Position numbers and translations under genes: made by a program. 64,000 nt of DNA from an uncultured Lachnospiraceae bacterium (GTDB taxonomy: Bacteria; Bacillota; Clostridia; Lachnospirales; Lachnospiraceae): contig URQQ01000009.1 in assembly GCA_900549995.1 (NCBI GenBank), positions 1-64,000 on the forward strand, read 5' to 3'. Below are positions 9,488-17,096 of the stretch, in pieces; within the stretch, counting starts at the first letter, position 1, and each line of letters starts with the position of its first letter. The notes beneath the pieces are model-generated. The model had not been told where the DNA came from. It was given only the letters and a program-made list of their open reading frames with translations, and did not search any database.

Positions 9488-10711
9488 ATGAAAAATATGA
9501 TAGTCGGACAGTCCGGCGGGCCTACTGCAGTCATCAATGGCAGCTTATACGGGGTAGTTACGGAAGGTCTGAATAAAAAAGATCAATTTGAACATGTCTA
9601 CGGAATGGTAAATGGAATCGAAGGTTTTCTTGCCGGCCGTATCATGGATATGGCACCGCTTAAAGAAAATGGGGATCTGGAATTAATCAGGACAACTCCG
9701 GGAGCCTATCTTGGTTCCTGCCGCTATAAACTGCCGGAAGATTTAAATGATGCCGTCTATCCTGAACTATTCAAAAAATTCGAAGAATATAATATTGGAT
9801 ATTTCTTCTATATCGGCGGAAATGATTCCATGGATACCGTCAGCAAACTTTCCCGGTATGCAGAATCTGTAAACAGTGAAATCCGTGTCATCGGTCTGCC
9901 AAAGACCATCGACAATGACCTCGTAGAGACAGATCATACACCCGGATACGGAAGTGCTGCAAAATATGTGGCTGAGACAGTCCGGGAGATCGCAATTGAT
10001 GCCTCTGTATATGATAATAAAAAGTCTGTGACTATCGTTGAGATTATGGGACGTCACGCCGGATGGCTGACTGCTGCAAGTGTACTTGCACGTAAATTCG
10101 AAGGTGACAATCCGGTCCTGATCTATCTGCCGGAAGTCGCATTTGACCAGAACGCTTTTATTGAAAAGGTGAAAGCTGCCCTTACAGAAACTCCGAATCT
10201 TGTTGTCTGCATATCCGAGGGAATCAATGACGGCAAAGGCAGCTTTATCTGCGAACTTGGAAGCGATGTTGAAGTCGATACCTTCGGACATAAAATGCTG
10301 GCTGGTTCCGGAAAATATCTGGAAAATCTTGTAAAGAAAGAATTAAATGTCAAAGTCCGCTCCGTGGAATTGAATGTAAGCCAACGCTGCTCAGCTGCAT
10401 GTCTGTCTGCCACAGACCTTGATGAAGCTGCTGCATCCGGTGCTTATGCGGTAGAAGCTGCATTATCCGGCATCACTGGCAAGATGGTTTCTTTCAGGCG
10501 TCTGAGCGATGAACCTTATGCACTTACATTTGAACCAGCAGATGTAAACATCATCTGTAATCAGGAAAAAGGTGTTCCGCTGGAATGGATTACAAAAGAC
10601 GGCACCGATATCGGTGAAGAATTTATCGAATATGCGAAACCTCTGATCCAGGGAAAAGTAGAAGTCCCAATGAAAGAGGGTCTTCCGAATTTTGCATACC
10701 GCCGCTCATAA
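9488..10711 (+). CDS. pfp: PPi-dependent 6-phosphofructokinase (diphosphate-fructose-6-phosphate 1-phosphotransferase)
   Basis: A 407-residue PfkA-superfamily enzyme that phosphorylates fructose-6-phosphate to fructose-1,6-bisphosphate. The start motif VGQSGGPTAVIN and IGGNDSMDT (Asp about 113) carry the Asp that blocks ATP binding in PPi-type enzymes. The Lys of PKTIDNDL (about 138-145) is the second PPi marker; ATP enzymes have Gly at both sites. MGRHAGWL binds the sugar phosphate. GGAGG lies 8 bases before the ATG at 9488, preferred to the ATG at 9473 that overlaps it. A second paralogue is at 48879-50111. The two differ through their length, so they are not a recent duplication. Confidence 0.92.
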   Translation: MKNMIVGQSGGPTAVINGSLYGVVTEGLNKKDQFEHVYGMVNGIEGFLAGRIMDMAPLKENGDLELIRTTPGAYLGSCRYKLPEDLNDAVYPELFKKFEEYNIGYFFYIGGNDSMDTVSKLSRYAESVNSEIRVIGLPKTIDNDLVETDHTPGYGSAAKYVAETVREIAIDASVYDNKKSVTIVEIMGRHAGWLTAASVLARKFEGDNPVLIYLPEVAFDQNAFIEKVKAALTETPNLVVCISEGINDGKGSFICELGSDVEVDTFGHKMLAGSGKYLENLVKKELNVKVRSVELNVSQRCSAACLSATDLDEAAASGAYAVEAALSGITGKMVSFRRLSDEPYALTFEPADVNIICNQEKGVPLEWITKDGTDIGEEFIEYAKPLIQGKVEVPMKEGLPNFAYRRS

Positions 10712-10788
10712 ACTTTGAAAAATGTATCTGAAACAGGAATCCGGGCAGCCGGAGTTCTCCGGATCGTATTCGAAAAGGAATGATGATG

Positions 10789-11625
10789 ATGAAAAACCAA
10801 AACCGAAGAAACGGATTCACTCTTGTGGAACTGATCGTTGTCCTCGCCATCCTTGGTGTCCTAATTGCGATACTGGTTCCCGCCCTGACCGGATATATTG
10901 ACAAAGCGAACCTGCGGGCCTGCCAGGTGAATAAAGCCGGCCTTTTAAGAGATCTCACCGCTGATGAGATTTACGAAACCCAGGGAGAAACTCTGGCGCT
11001 TGCGCGCCTTCAGGAATTGGCCCAGGCATCGGAATACCAATGCCGTCAGGGCGGCGCATATGAAGTCACCCGTGCATCGGACGGCACAATCATGGCAACC
11101 TGCCATAAACATGATACGGATTATAACTTTAACATGTCCCAGGCATTGGCACATGCAATGACGAATAACCCTGAGGTGAAAGAGCTTCTGGAAAGGTACA
11201 TGTCTCAGGGCAAAAACATAGATTCCTCTTCCAAAACAGGAAAAGCCTATGAATCCGTACTAAGCGCCCTGAAGAACCTCGGGTTTGATCCAGATCTTCA
11301 GAATGTAAAAACATGGTCCTTCCAGGCTTATGGTGACAAAAGTTATCTGTTTTACTGGTCAACTGAAGATATATCAACTAAAAAGCCTGGTGATACGGTG
11401 AAAGTTATGCGCTATAATGCCGCCAAAGGAACTTACACTGCCGGAACGATAGAAGTGAAAACGGAGACCCTTTCCGCATCTGATTCTTCGACCGGCCAGT
11501 CATCTACTTATAATGTCTTAAACCGCGGTGACGCGACCTGGAAAGAATATACGGGTGTAAAACAGACGGATGAAGATAAAAAGAAATACGACACAATCTA
11601 TAAAGTATTCCAGGGAATGGAATAA
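10789..11625 (+). CDS. Type IV prepilin-like (pseudopilin) protein, orphan
   Basis: A 278-residue protein with a class III signal: a short basic leader (KNQNRRNG), then cleavage-type GFTLVELIVVLAILGVLI with the +5 Glu, and a hydrophobic helix. A prepilin peptidase (PilD type) would cut after the Gly and methylate the Phe. The rest is a soluble head with two central Cys (near residues 43 and 83), no domain recognised. Four ATGs in a row begin at 10780; the last, at 10789, has the best spacing from AAAAGGA. It follows the phosphofructokinase stop by about 75 bp, and no pilus assembly genes are in the window, so partners must lie elsewhere. Confidence 0.75.
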   Translation: MKNQNRRNGFTLVELIVVLAILGVLIAILVPALTGYIDKANLRACQVNKAGLLRDLTADEIYETQGETLALARLQELAQASEYQCRQGGAYEVTRASDGTIMATCHKHDTDYNFNMSQALAHAMTNNPEVKELLERYMSQGKNIDSSSKTGKAYESVLSALKNLGFDPDLQNVKTWSFQAYGDKSYLFYWSTEDISTKKPGDTVKVMRYNAAKGTYTAGTIEVKTETLSASDSSTGQSSTYNVLNRGDATWKEYTGVKQTDEDKKKYDTIYKVFQGME

Positions 11626-11983
11626 TTTTATGACAGCTTAAGCTCTTTTTCTGTTCACAATTCATTCATTTATCATTCAAAAACATTTCATTTGTATAAC
11701 ATTGTTTCTTCATTTCTCTCCCCTATACTATAACTATCAAATGAGAAACATACAGTAATACCAATACCTAGTATGCAAGTACTATTTGAATAAACTTTTT
11801 CATAATACAGGCCAGGAATCCAAACGGATCCCTGGCCTCCTCCCTTTGTAAGAGAGAAGTTGTGCATATCATTCTATTTTCCTTAGTAGTGTTCACATCA
11901 CTGTTTTTGTAGTATAATTTTATCGTAAATAGATAAAAAGAAGTTGATTCTGTCAACACTACTTTATGGAAGGATGTGTTAAA
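11626..11983. other. Intergenic region before the first Uma2 gene
   Basis: About 360 bp, AT-rich, with no convincing gene. It holds a stem-loop at 11810-11837 and a possible -10 (TATAAT, about 11911-11916) preceded at a short 15-bp distance by TTCACA. The last 20 bases before the Uma2 start (AAGGATGTGTTAAA) recur before the second Uma2 gene at 29059. Confidence 0.5.
11810..11837. terminator. Stem-loop, GGCCAGG(G/A)ATCC type
   Basis: GGCCAGGAATCC (11810-11821) pairs with GGATCCCTGGCC (11826-11837) with one mismatch and a 4-nt loop. The plus-strand flank is not T-rich, so its efficiency is doubtful. The stem core resembles the stem-loop at 23876-23903. Confidence 0.5.
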
Positions 11984-12529
11984 ATGCCATTACCAAACCA
12001 AAAGAACGAATACACTACTGACTTTATCTATTCTCTGCCTGACAGTGAACGGGCAGAGCTAATTGATGGTCAGATCTATTACATGGCACCGCCAGGCACC
12101 AGACATCAACGGATCGCCGGAAAACTCTTCAGCATCATCAGTAATTACATCTCTGCTAAAGGTGGCACATGTGAGCCATTTATTGCCCCATTTGCTGTAT
12201 TCCTGAATGAAGATGATAAAACTTACGTTGAACCAGATATCAGCGTCATATGCTCCCCCAACAAACTTACAGATAAAGGATATCATGGCGCGCCGGACTG
12301 GATGATCGAAATCGTCTCTCCGGGCAGCAGGCGCATGGATTATTATACCAAGCTTTTTAAGTACCGGACTGCTGGAGTACGGGAATATTGGATTGTAGAC
12401 CCCGACAAAAACCGAATTTTAGTCTACAACTTTGAATCAGAAGATACCGGGGACTATACTTTTACTGATTCCGTAAAAGCCGGCATCTATGAAGACCTGT
12501 CAATAGACTTCGGACAGCTCGATATTTAA
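11984..12529 (+). CDS. Uma2 family protein (DUF820, PD-(D/E)XK nuclease fold), copy 1
   Basis: A 181-residue protein of the Uma2/DUF820 family, a restriction-endonuclease-like fold of unknown biological role. Visible family marks are ELIDGQIYYMAPP, YVEPDISVI (catalytic-type Asp), DWMIEIVSPGS (Glu, then Ser) and KLFKYRTAGVREYWIVDP with the Lys and Tyr of the C-terminal core. AAGGA lies about 9 bases before the ATG at 11984, which encodes MPLPNQKN; the ATG at 11966 overlaps this site and is less likely. A close paralogue is at 29059-29604. It seems to be a single-gene unit. Confidence 0.88.
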   Translation: MPLPNQKNEYTTDFIYSLPDSERAELIDGQIYYMAPPGTRHQRIAGKLFSIISNYISAKGGTCEPFIAPFAVFLNEDDKTYVEPDISVICSPNKLTDKGYHGAPDWMIEIVSPGSRRMDYYTKLFKYRTAGVREYWIVDPDKNRILVYNFESEDTGDYTFTDSVKAGIYEDLSIDFGQLDI

Positions 12530-12585
12530 CTGCCCCGCAGCATGACAGTCAGAAAAGCACAACTTTCATTTCCCATACAGTCAAC

Positions 12586-12621
12586 AATACCCCGGCGGCC
12601 GAAAAAGGTCCCCGGGGTATT
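12586..12621. terminator. Bidirectional terminator between Uma2 and permease genes
   Basis: AATACCCCGG (12586-12595) pairs perfectly with CCGGGGTATT (12612-12621), placed between two convergent genes. The plus-strand flank contains TTTTATCTTTATT. Confidence 0.7.
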
Positions 12622-12634
12622 CATGATTTTATCT

Positions 12635-13966
12635 TTATTGTTCTACCGCTGCAGTTTTCATTTTCTTATTCGTATACAGAAAAATGAGATATGCAGGTAT
12701 CGATGTCAGCATCAGAAGTGCGCCGCTTAGCATCTCCTGCGCAGATACACTGAACACAAGGAACAACGTAACAATGGTGGCAAGGACCGCCGTAACAGGG
12801 TAGCCCCACATTTTGAAGGGCCGCTCAAGATCCGGCTGTTTTTTGCGCAGAACAATCAGCGAGATACATACGGCAACTTCACTCAGACAGCCGACGAACG
12901 TACTCATCATCAAAAATGTCATGAAATTGCCTGTCCATATGAAGATCACTGCACCGGCCGCATAGACCAGAATGGTAATATGCGGTGTTTTATATTTAGG
13001 GTGCAGTTTTGCAAAGAACGGAAATATCACCCGGTTCTCTGCCATCGCATAAGCCACACGCGGAAAACTAAGCAGCGTTCCATTGGTAGATCCAAAAATA
13101 GATACCGTTGCGCCCAATGTGATCAGAACAGCACCCACATTCCCAAACGCGACCTGTGCGGTGTCACTGACCGGAGTTGCTGAGCCAGCCAGATTGGCAA
13201 AACCGACAGAACCTACACATGCAACCGTGAGAAGCATGTTGATCACGATCACAATTCCCATCCCGATGATGGTTGCAAGAGGAAGGTTCCTCTTTGGATT
13301 CTTGATTTCACCGCTCATATATGACAAGGTGTAATATCCGCCGAGAGCAGCCATCGCAGGCACTGCTGTGGCAAATGAGTTCCCCCACTCGATTGTTTCC
13401 GTCGTCATGGAAGTGAAGTTTTCCGGTTTTAGTGCAAACAGTCCCCCAACAATCGCAACAACAAGAACACCCACTTTTGCGATCGTGAAAATATTTTGTA
13501 CGGCAGAACCGCTTTTTACTCCTAAAATATTGACCAGCGCCAGGATTAAAATCAAAGCCGTCGCAATCAGACGCTGGCCATTGACTGATAAATGAAGCCC
13601 TGGAAACAAAACTGCGACATTGCTGGCAAATGCAGTCGCCATCATAGCCATCACCGGCAGGAAGGTTCCAAAAATCATGGACCATCCATACATAAAGGAA
13701 GCTCCGTGCCCAAATGCTTCTGATATGTATACATAAGATCCGCCTGCCTTTGGCATTGCCGGAGACAGTTCAGCATAGACCAGTGCACACAGCACTGCGC
13801 TCGCACCAGCGATTAGCCAGGCCAGCATATTAGGCCCGATTGAACCTGCAGATGCGGCAATTTTACCAGGTGTTGTAAAAATTCCCGAACCGATCACGGT
13901 ACCAACAAGTACTGCAACCGCTGAGAAGAGTCCCATCTCTCTCTTTAATTCATTTTTATTATTCAT
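12635..13966 (-). CDS. APC superfamily amino acid permease
   Basis: A 443-residue membrane protein with about 12 TM helices. The first helix carries the substrate-binding Gly motif of the APC family (VGTVIGSGIFTTPGKIA) and the LAT/YgjI-like AKAGGSYVYI-type segment (PKAGGSYVYISEAFG). It would import or exchange amino acids across the cytoplasmic membrane; SteT-like Ser/Thr exchange is one possibility, but the substrate is not readable. The second ATG (13966) has AGGAG at 10 bases, while the first (13975) is too close. It lies 53 bp after the ADP-ribosylglycohydrolase-like gene and may share its transcript. Confidence 0.9.
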   Translation of the reverse strand: MNNKNELKREMGLFSAVAVLVGTVIGSGIFTTPGKIAASAGSIGPNMLAWLIAGASAVLCALVYAELSPAMPKAGGSYVYISEAFGHGASFMYGWSMIFGTFLPVMAMMATAFASNVAVLFPGLHLSVNGQRLIATALILILALVNILGVKSGSAVQNIFTIAKVGVLVVAIVGGLFALKPENFTSMTTETIEWGNSFATAVPAMAALGGYYTLSYMSGEIKNPKRNLPLATIIGMGIVIVINMLLTVACVGSVGFANLAGSATPVSDTAQVAFGNVGAVLITLGATVSIFGSTNGTLLSFPRVAYAMAENRVIFPFFAKLHPKYKTPHITILVYAAGAVIFIWTGNFMTFLMMSTFVGCLSEVAVCISLIVLRKKQPDLERPFKMWGYPVTAVLATIVTLFLVFSVSAQEMLSGALLMLTSIPAYLIFLYTNKKMKTAAVEQ

Positions 13967-14019
13967 CGTTTGCATTTCTCCTTTTTTCTTCCGGTTATAT
14001 ACCTGTGGAACAACAAACT

Positions 14020-15525
14020 CTACTCTATATCGAAGCTTTCGTTATAATCATATCTGCGTTTCAGTCTCTGGTCTGGATGAATCTCCCGTTTCATAACTTT
14101 GATTGTCCTGTCTGCCAGATCCTCCATGCGGTTCATATGCTCATCTAACACCGTACTTGCCAAAAGTCCTCCGATTGGCTTTGTCCACCTTTCATCGATG
14201 CCGTCCGGCCCAAGCAGTGTGCCCATCACTGCCCCCACCACGGCGGCATTGGAATCCGTATCAAACGCAAACTGTACACAGTTGCCGATTGCACGCGTAT
14301 AATCTCCATCTGAATATAAAAGGGAAAGTACTACAATTTTTTCATTTGGAATTATGTGACACCATTCAAATATATTGTTTTCATCGTGCAGACTGTGTAA
14401 TTTCTCAAGTGATTCCTCATAGGTCATTCCACTGTCATAATCCGCAATCACAGAACGCACTGCCATTGCAAGACGGGAATTCTGCGGAATTTCCCCAAGC
14501 CCTGCTTCAATGACCTCGCGCACATCACTGGTGCCCATCGCAGCAGCAACCATTGCAGCTGTGAACATTTCACCATAGATTCCGTTTCTCGTGTGGGATA
14601 CACAGGCATCTCTGAAAGCCGCTCTGGCCGCTTCCTGTGGATTCCCCGGATTCACCCATCCAAAGATTTCTGCCCGGATCTGTGCTCCTACCCACTCTCT
14701 GAATGGATTCTGGAATGTCGCAGTTTCCGGAACTGAGAATCCTTCCACTGCATTTCTGTAAGCTACCCTCTCTGCAGTACAGCAGACGCCTGCCGGAAGC
14801 CAGTTCAGCCATGCATACAGCACATCCCCCGGATCAAAGTCGTATCCAAATACCTCCATCATCTTCAGATTCAGTACCGTATAATTCGTATCATCGTCAA
14901 TCGGTGCATATCCTTCCAGTTCATCGATCCATGGCTGGTTATTCAAAGGAGTCCCTGTCACGATGTTGTATTTTCTGATCATTTCCTCTGTGAAATCCGC
15001 AGTAGACACATAACGGGTTACTGGATAATTTCCCGTTTCCTTCAGCATACTGATCAGGTTTTTACACTTCCAGAACTCCAGCGGTTTCCCAAGCAGACAG
15101 CCTGATACTCTCCCGTACCATCCTCCGAGAATGCGATTCCTTAAATTTTCCTCAGAAATATGCAGCGCAGTTACCCTGTCTTTTGGTCTTTCTCTCAGAA
15201 TCCCTTCATAATCTGATGGTTCCACATATTTGGGGGTTCCCAGAACCGGTGCTGTCCGCATCTCTTTTTCCAGCGCACAGGCAGTATCATAGTCATTGAG
15301 AGTGATCTGCCGGTCATCAGAATAGAATCTTTTTTGTATTGCCTGACATACTTCTTTTAGATGTAAAACGTCGCGTCCCTCATCCATTGCCTGCTGCCAG
15401 TCATAATATACCCTCGCAGTATACAGTCCAAAAGTGTCATTATCCATAAAATGTTTCATATCTATCACCAAGAGCATCTCCTGCAATGCTCTCATATCCT
15501 TTCCAGAATTTTCAATCTTTTTCAT
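14020..15525 (-). CDS. ADP-ribosylglycohydrolase family protein
   Basis: A 501-residue protein. After a roughly 130-residue N-terminal extension of unknown fold comes an ADP_ribosyl_GH (DraG-type) domain starting RILGGWYGRVSGCLLGKP. Metal-site motifs are visible: DDDTNYT (about 220) and DTDSNAAVVGAVMG (about 430). These bind the two Mg ions in enzymes that split N- or O-glycosidic bonds of ADP-ribose or related ribosides. The extension and length are unusual for the family (commonly about 300). The start is uncertain because no good ribosome site precedes the first ATG; an ATG at 15495 follows AAAGG closely. Neighbours are a LacI regulator upstream and an amino-acid permease downstream. Confidence 0.85.
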   Translation of the reverse strand: MKKIENSGKDMRALQEMLLVIDMKHFMDNDTFGLYTARVYYDWQQAMDEGRDVLHLKEVCQAIQKRFYSDDRQITLNDYDTACALEKEMRTAPVLGTPKYVEPSDYEGILRERPKDRVTALHISEENLRNRILGGWYGRVSGCLLGKPLEFWKCKNLISMLKETGNYPVTRYVSTADFTEEMIRKYNIVTGTPLNNQPWIDELEGYAPIDDDTNYTVLNLKMMEVFGYDFDPGDVLYAWLNWLPAGVCCTAERVAYRNAVEGFSVPETATFQNPFREWVGAQIRAEIFGWVNPGNPQEAARAAFRDACVSHTRNGIYGEMFTAAMVAAAMGTSDVREVIEAGLGEIPQNSRLAMAVRSVIADYDSGMTYEESLEKLHSLHDENNIFEWCHIIPNEKIVVLSLLYSDGDYTRAIGNCVQFAFDTDSNAAVVGAVMGTLLGPDGIDERWTKPIGGLLASTVLDEHMNRMEDLADRTIKVMKREIHPDQRLKRRYDYNESFDIE

Positions 15526-15534
15526 TGATTTATG

Positions 15535-15555
15535 GTACCAGACTCAATCTGGTAC
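15535..15555. promoter_or_regulatory. Perfect 8-bp dyad upstream of the ADP-ribosylglycohydrolase-like gene
   Basis: GTACCAGA (15535-15542) and TCTGGTAC (15548-15555) form a perfect inverted repeat with a 5-nt centre, 10 bp before the proposed start codon. It could be a repressor site or a hairpin that masks the start. It does not resemble the LacI-type dyad at 16876-16914. Confidence 0.5.
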
Positions 15556-15667
15556 TTACATTTCCACGCACGATGTGTTAAACTGATTTTATCCATTTAG
15601 GGATACCTCCTTTTGATATATCTTTGCGGTTGGCGGACCTGTATATGTTATATCTTTGGGGGGTTTT

Positions 15668-15786
15668 TTATTTGATCCCTGCGCATCTTAAGAACACATC
15701 TGCTCTGTAGATGCAGTCAGTTATGGCCCCCTCTCCAGGATCGAGCATGATTTTAAATATCTGATGCTCCTGCTCTGTTTTTTCAT
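15668..15786 (-). pseudogene. Short ORF with a one-base slip in a poly-A start tract
   Basis: A strong GGAGG site precedes ATG at 15786. In that frame only 21 codons are open. One extra A in the six-A run just after the ATG would give 39 codons, ending at the stop at 15668 and containing FKIMLDPGEGAITD and YRADVFLRCAGIK, which look protein-like. An in-frame ATG at 15748 would give the last 26 residues. It lies between the LacI-family gene and the ADP-ribosylglycohydrolase-like gene. It may be a broken small gene, the tail of a decayed one, or chance; I recognise no family. Confidence 0.3.
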
Positions 15787-15830
15787 GTTTTCCTCCTTTC
15801 CTGCCTCTCTTTGGAAGTCAATCTTATTCC

Positions 15831-16826
15831 TTATACTGATTCACGTTTTACAATTTCACAGTCAATAAGCTTTCTGGTTAAAGGTATGTCCTCCCGGATT
15901 CTTGCGATTAACATATCCGCACATTCCGTTCCAACCTGATACCCATGCAGATCCACCGTTGTAAGAGGCGGAATCAGATATTGTGAAATGGGGATATTAT
16001 CTGTTCCGGTCACTTTAACGTCCTTTGGAACACGCAACCCTTTCTTGTGAAGTACCAAAAGTACCCCCGCCGCGATCAGGTCATTGGCACATACGACACC
16101 GTCAATCCCCGCTTCCGTAAATAAACTCTCGGCTCCATGAATCCCGGTTTCCGGCGTAAATTCCCCTTCCTGGTATATCAATTGCTGATCGGCCGGCTTC
16201 TGGTTGTCTTTCAAAGCCTTCAGATAGCCTTCCATACGGGTACTGGAACGCTGATCCGGAGATGGGCCGATATATGCAATCTTTTTGCACCCTTCTTTTA
16301 AAAGTAAATCTGTTGCCATGTAGATTGCCTCAACAGAACTGGAATCGACCATTCCCATATCCGGGAGATCCAAAGCCAGCTCACGGTCGACAACGATGAC
16401 GGGTGTTTTGATACGGGAAACCCACTCTTCATTCTTCGCAGACAGAGAACGAAGAAAAATAATTCCATCGACCATTTTAGAACTTAAAAAACGCAGATCT
16501 TCCAGTTCGGAGGATTTTTCCGGCCTTGTATTGCACACAAGAACACTGATCCCTTTTGCCTTACAGACGGACTCAATTCCTTTGACGATTTCGGACACGT
16601 AAGGATCTGAGATATCATAGGTGACTACCCCTATCGTATTGCTGTTATTGCTTCGAAGCCCCTGCGCAATCTGATTGGGAACGTAATTGTATTCCTTTAC
16701 AAGCCCCAGAACTTTCTGTCTGGTCGCCTCACTGATATGCATGTCCACGTTATTCAGTATTTTAGACACTGTTGTGATCGAGACACCTGCCGCCTGGGCA
16801 ATGTCTTTCATTGTTGTTTTTTTCAA
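15831..16826 (-). CDS. LacI family transcriptional regulator
   Basis: A 331-residue repressor or activator. The N-terminal helix-turn-helix is complete (MKDIAQAAGVSITTVSKILN) with hinge residues and a periplasmic-binding-type effector domain (IGVVTYDISDPYVSEIVKGI; VDGVVCANDLIAAGVLL; DVKVTGTDNIPISQYLIPPLTTVD). I choose a TTG start at 16826 (LKKTTMKD...) because GGAGGGAG lies 8 bases before it; a longer ATG start at 16862 lacks this. The dyad at 16876-16914 just upstream is a likely autoregulatory operator. The next gene cluster (ADP-ribosylglycohydrolase-like, permease) is the natural target. Confidence 0.93.
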   Translation of the reverse strand: MKKTTMKDIAQAAGVSITTVSKILNNVDMHISEATRQKVLGLVKEYNYVPNQIAQGLRSNNSNTIGVVTYDISDPYVSEIVKGIESVCKAKGISVLVCNTRPEKSSELEDLRFLSSKMVDGIIFLRSLSAKNEEWVSRIKTPVIVVDRELALDLPDMGMVDSSSVEAIYMATDLLLKEGCKKIAYIGPSPDQRSSTRMEGYLKALKDNQKPADQQLIYQEGEFTPETGIHGAESLFTEAGIDGVVCANDLIAAGVLLVLHKKGLRVPKDVKVTGTDNIPISQYLIPPLTTVDLHGYQVGTECADMLIARIREDIPLTRKLIDCEIVKRESV

Positions 16827-16875
16827 TTTATTTTCTCCCTCCTGCCATTCTTTTTCTGTCAAAAATATAGGTTAT

Positions 16876-16914
16876 AACTAAGGTTAACGTTGTAGGTTAA
16901 CGTTTACCTTAGTT
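16876..16914. promoter_or_regulatory. LacI-type operator dyad upstream of the lacI-family gene
   Basis: AACTAAGGTTAACGTT (16876-16891) and AACGTTTACCTTAGTT (16899-16914) form a 16-bp inverted repeat with one mismatch and a 7-bp spacer. Inside, GGTTAACGTT occurs twice as a direct repeat (16882-16891, 16895-16904), and 16895-16908 is itself a near-palindrome centred on CG, the standard LacI half-site geometry. Two overlapping sites are therefore possible. Confidence 0.75.
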
Positions 16915-17013
16915 GTTAAGTAGATCATACCAATCCATTCATCGTTTGTCCAGTGATTATTTTTACAAAAATGGAATCACAATCTTGTGCATAATTTACA
17001 GACAACGTAAAAA

Positions 17014-17041
17014 CTGCCAGCAGGATTTTACCTGCTGGCAG
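17014..17041. terminator. Rho-independent terminator after the GHKL kinase gene
   Basis: CTGCCAGCAGG (17014-17024) pairs perfectly with CCTGCTGGCAG (17031-17041) around a 6-nt loop. It follows the kinase stop (17097) on the minus strand. A-rich and T-rich flanks are present on both sides. Confidence 0.8.
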
Positions 17042-17096
17042 AAAAATTTGTTTTTTTCAATTGTCAAATTAATGGTTCCTGTTTCCCACAATCCCT

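Noticed and set aside
10750..10762. CCGGAG/CTCCGG hairpin between the phosphofructokinase and prepilin genes as a terminator
   Set aside because: The stem is only six pairs and no T-run follows, so I do not call it.
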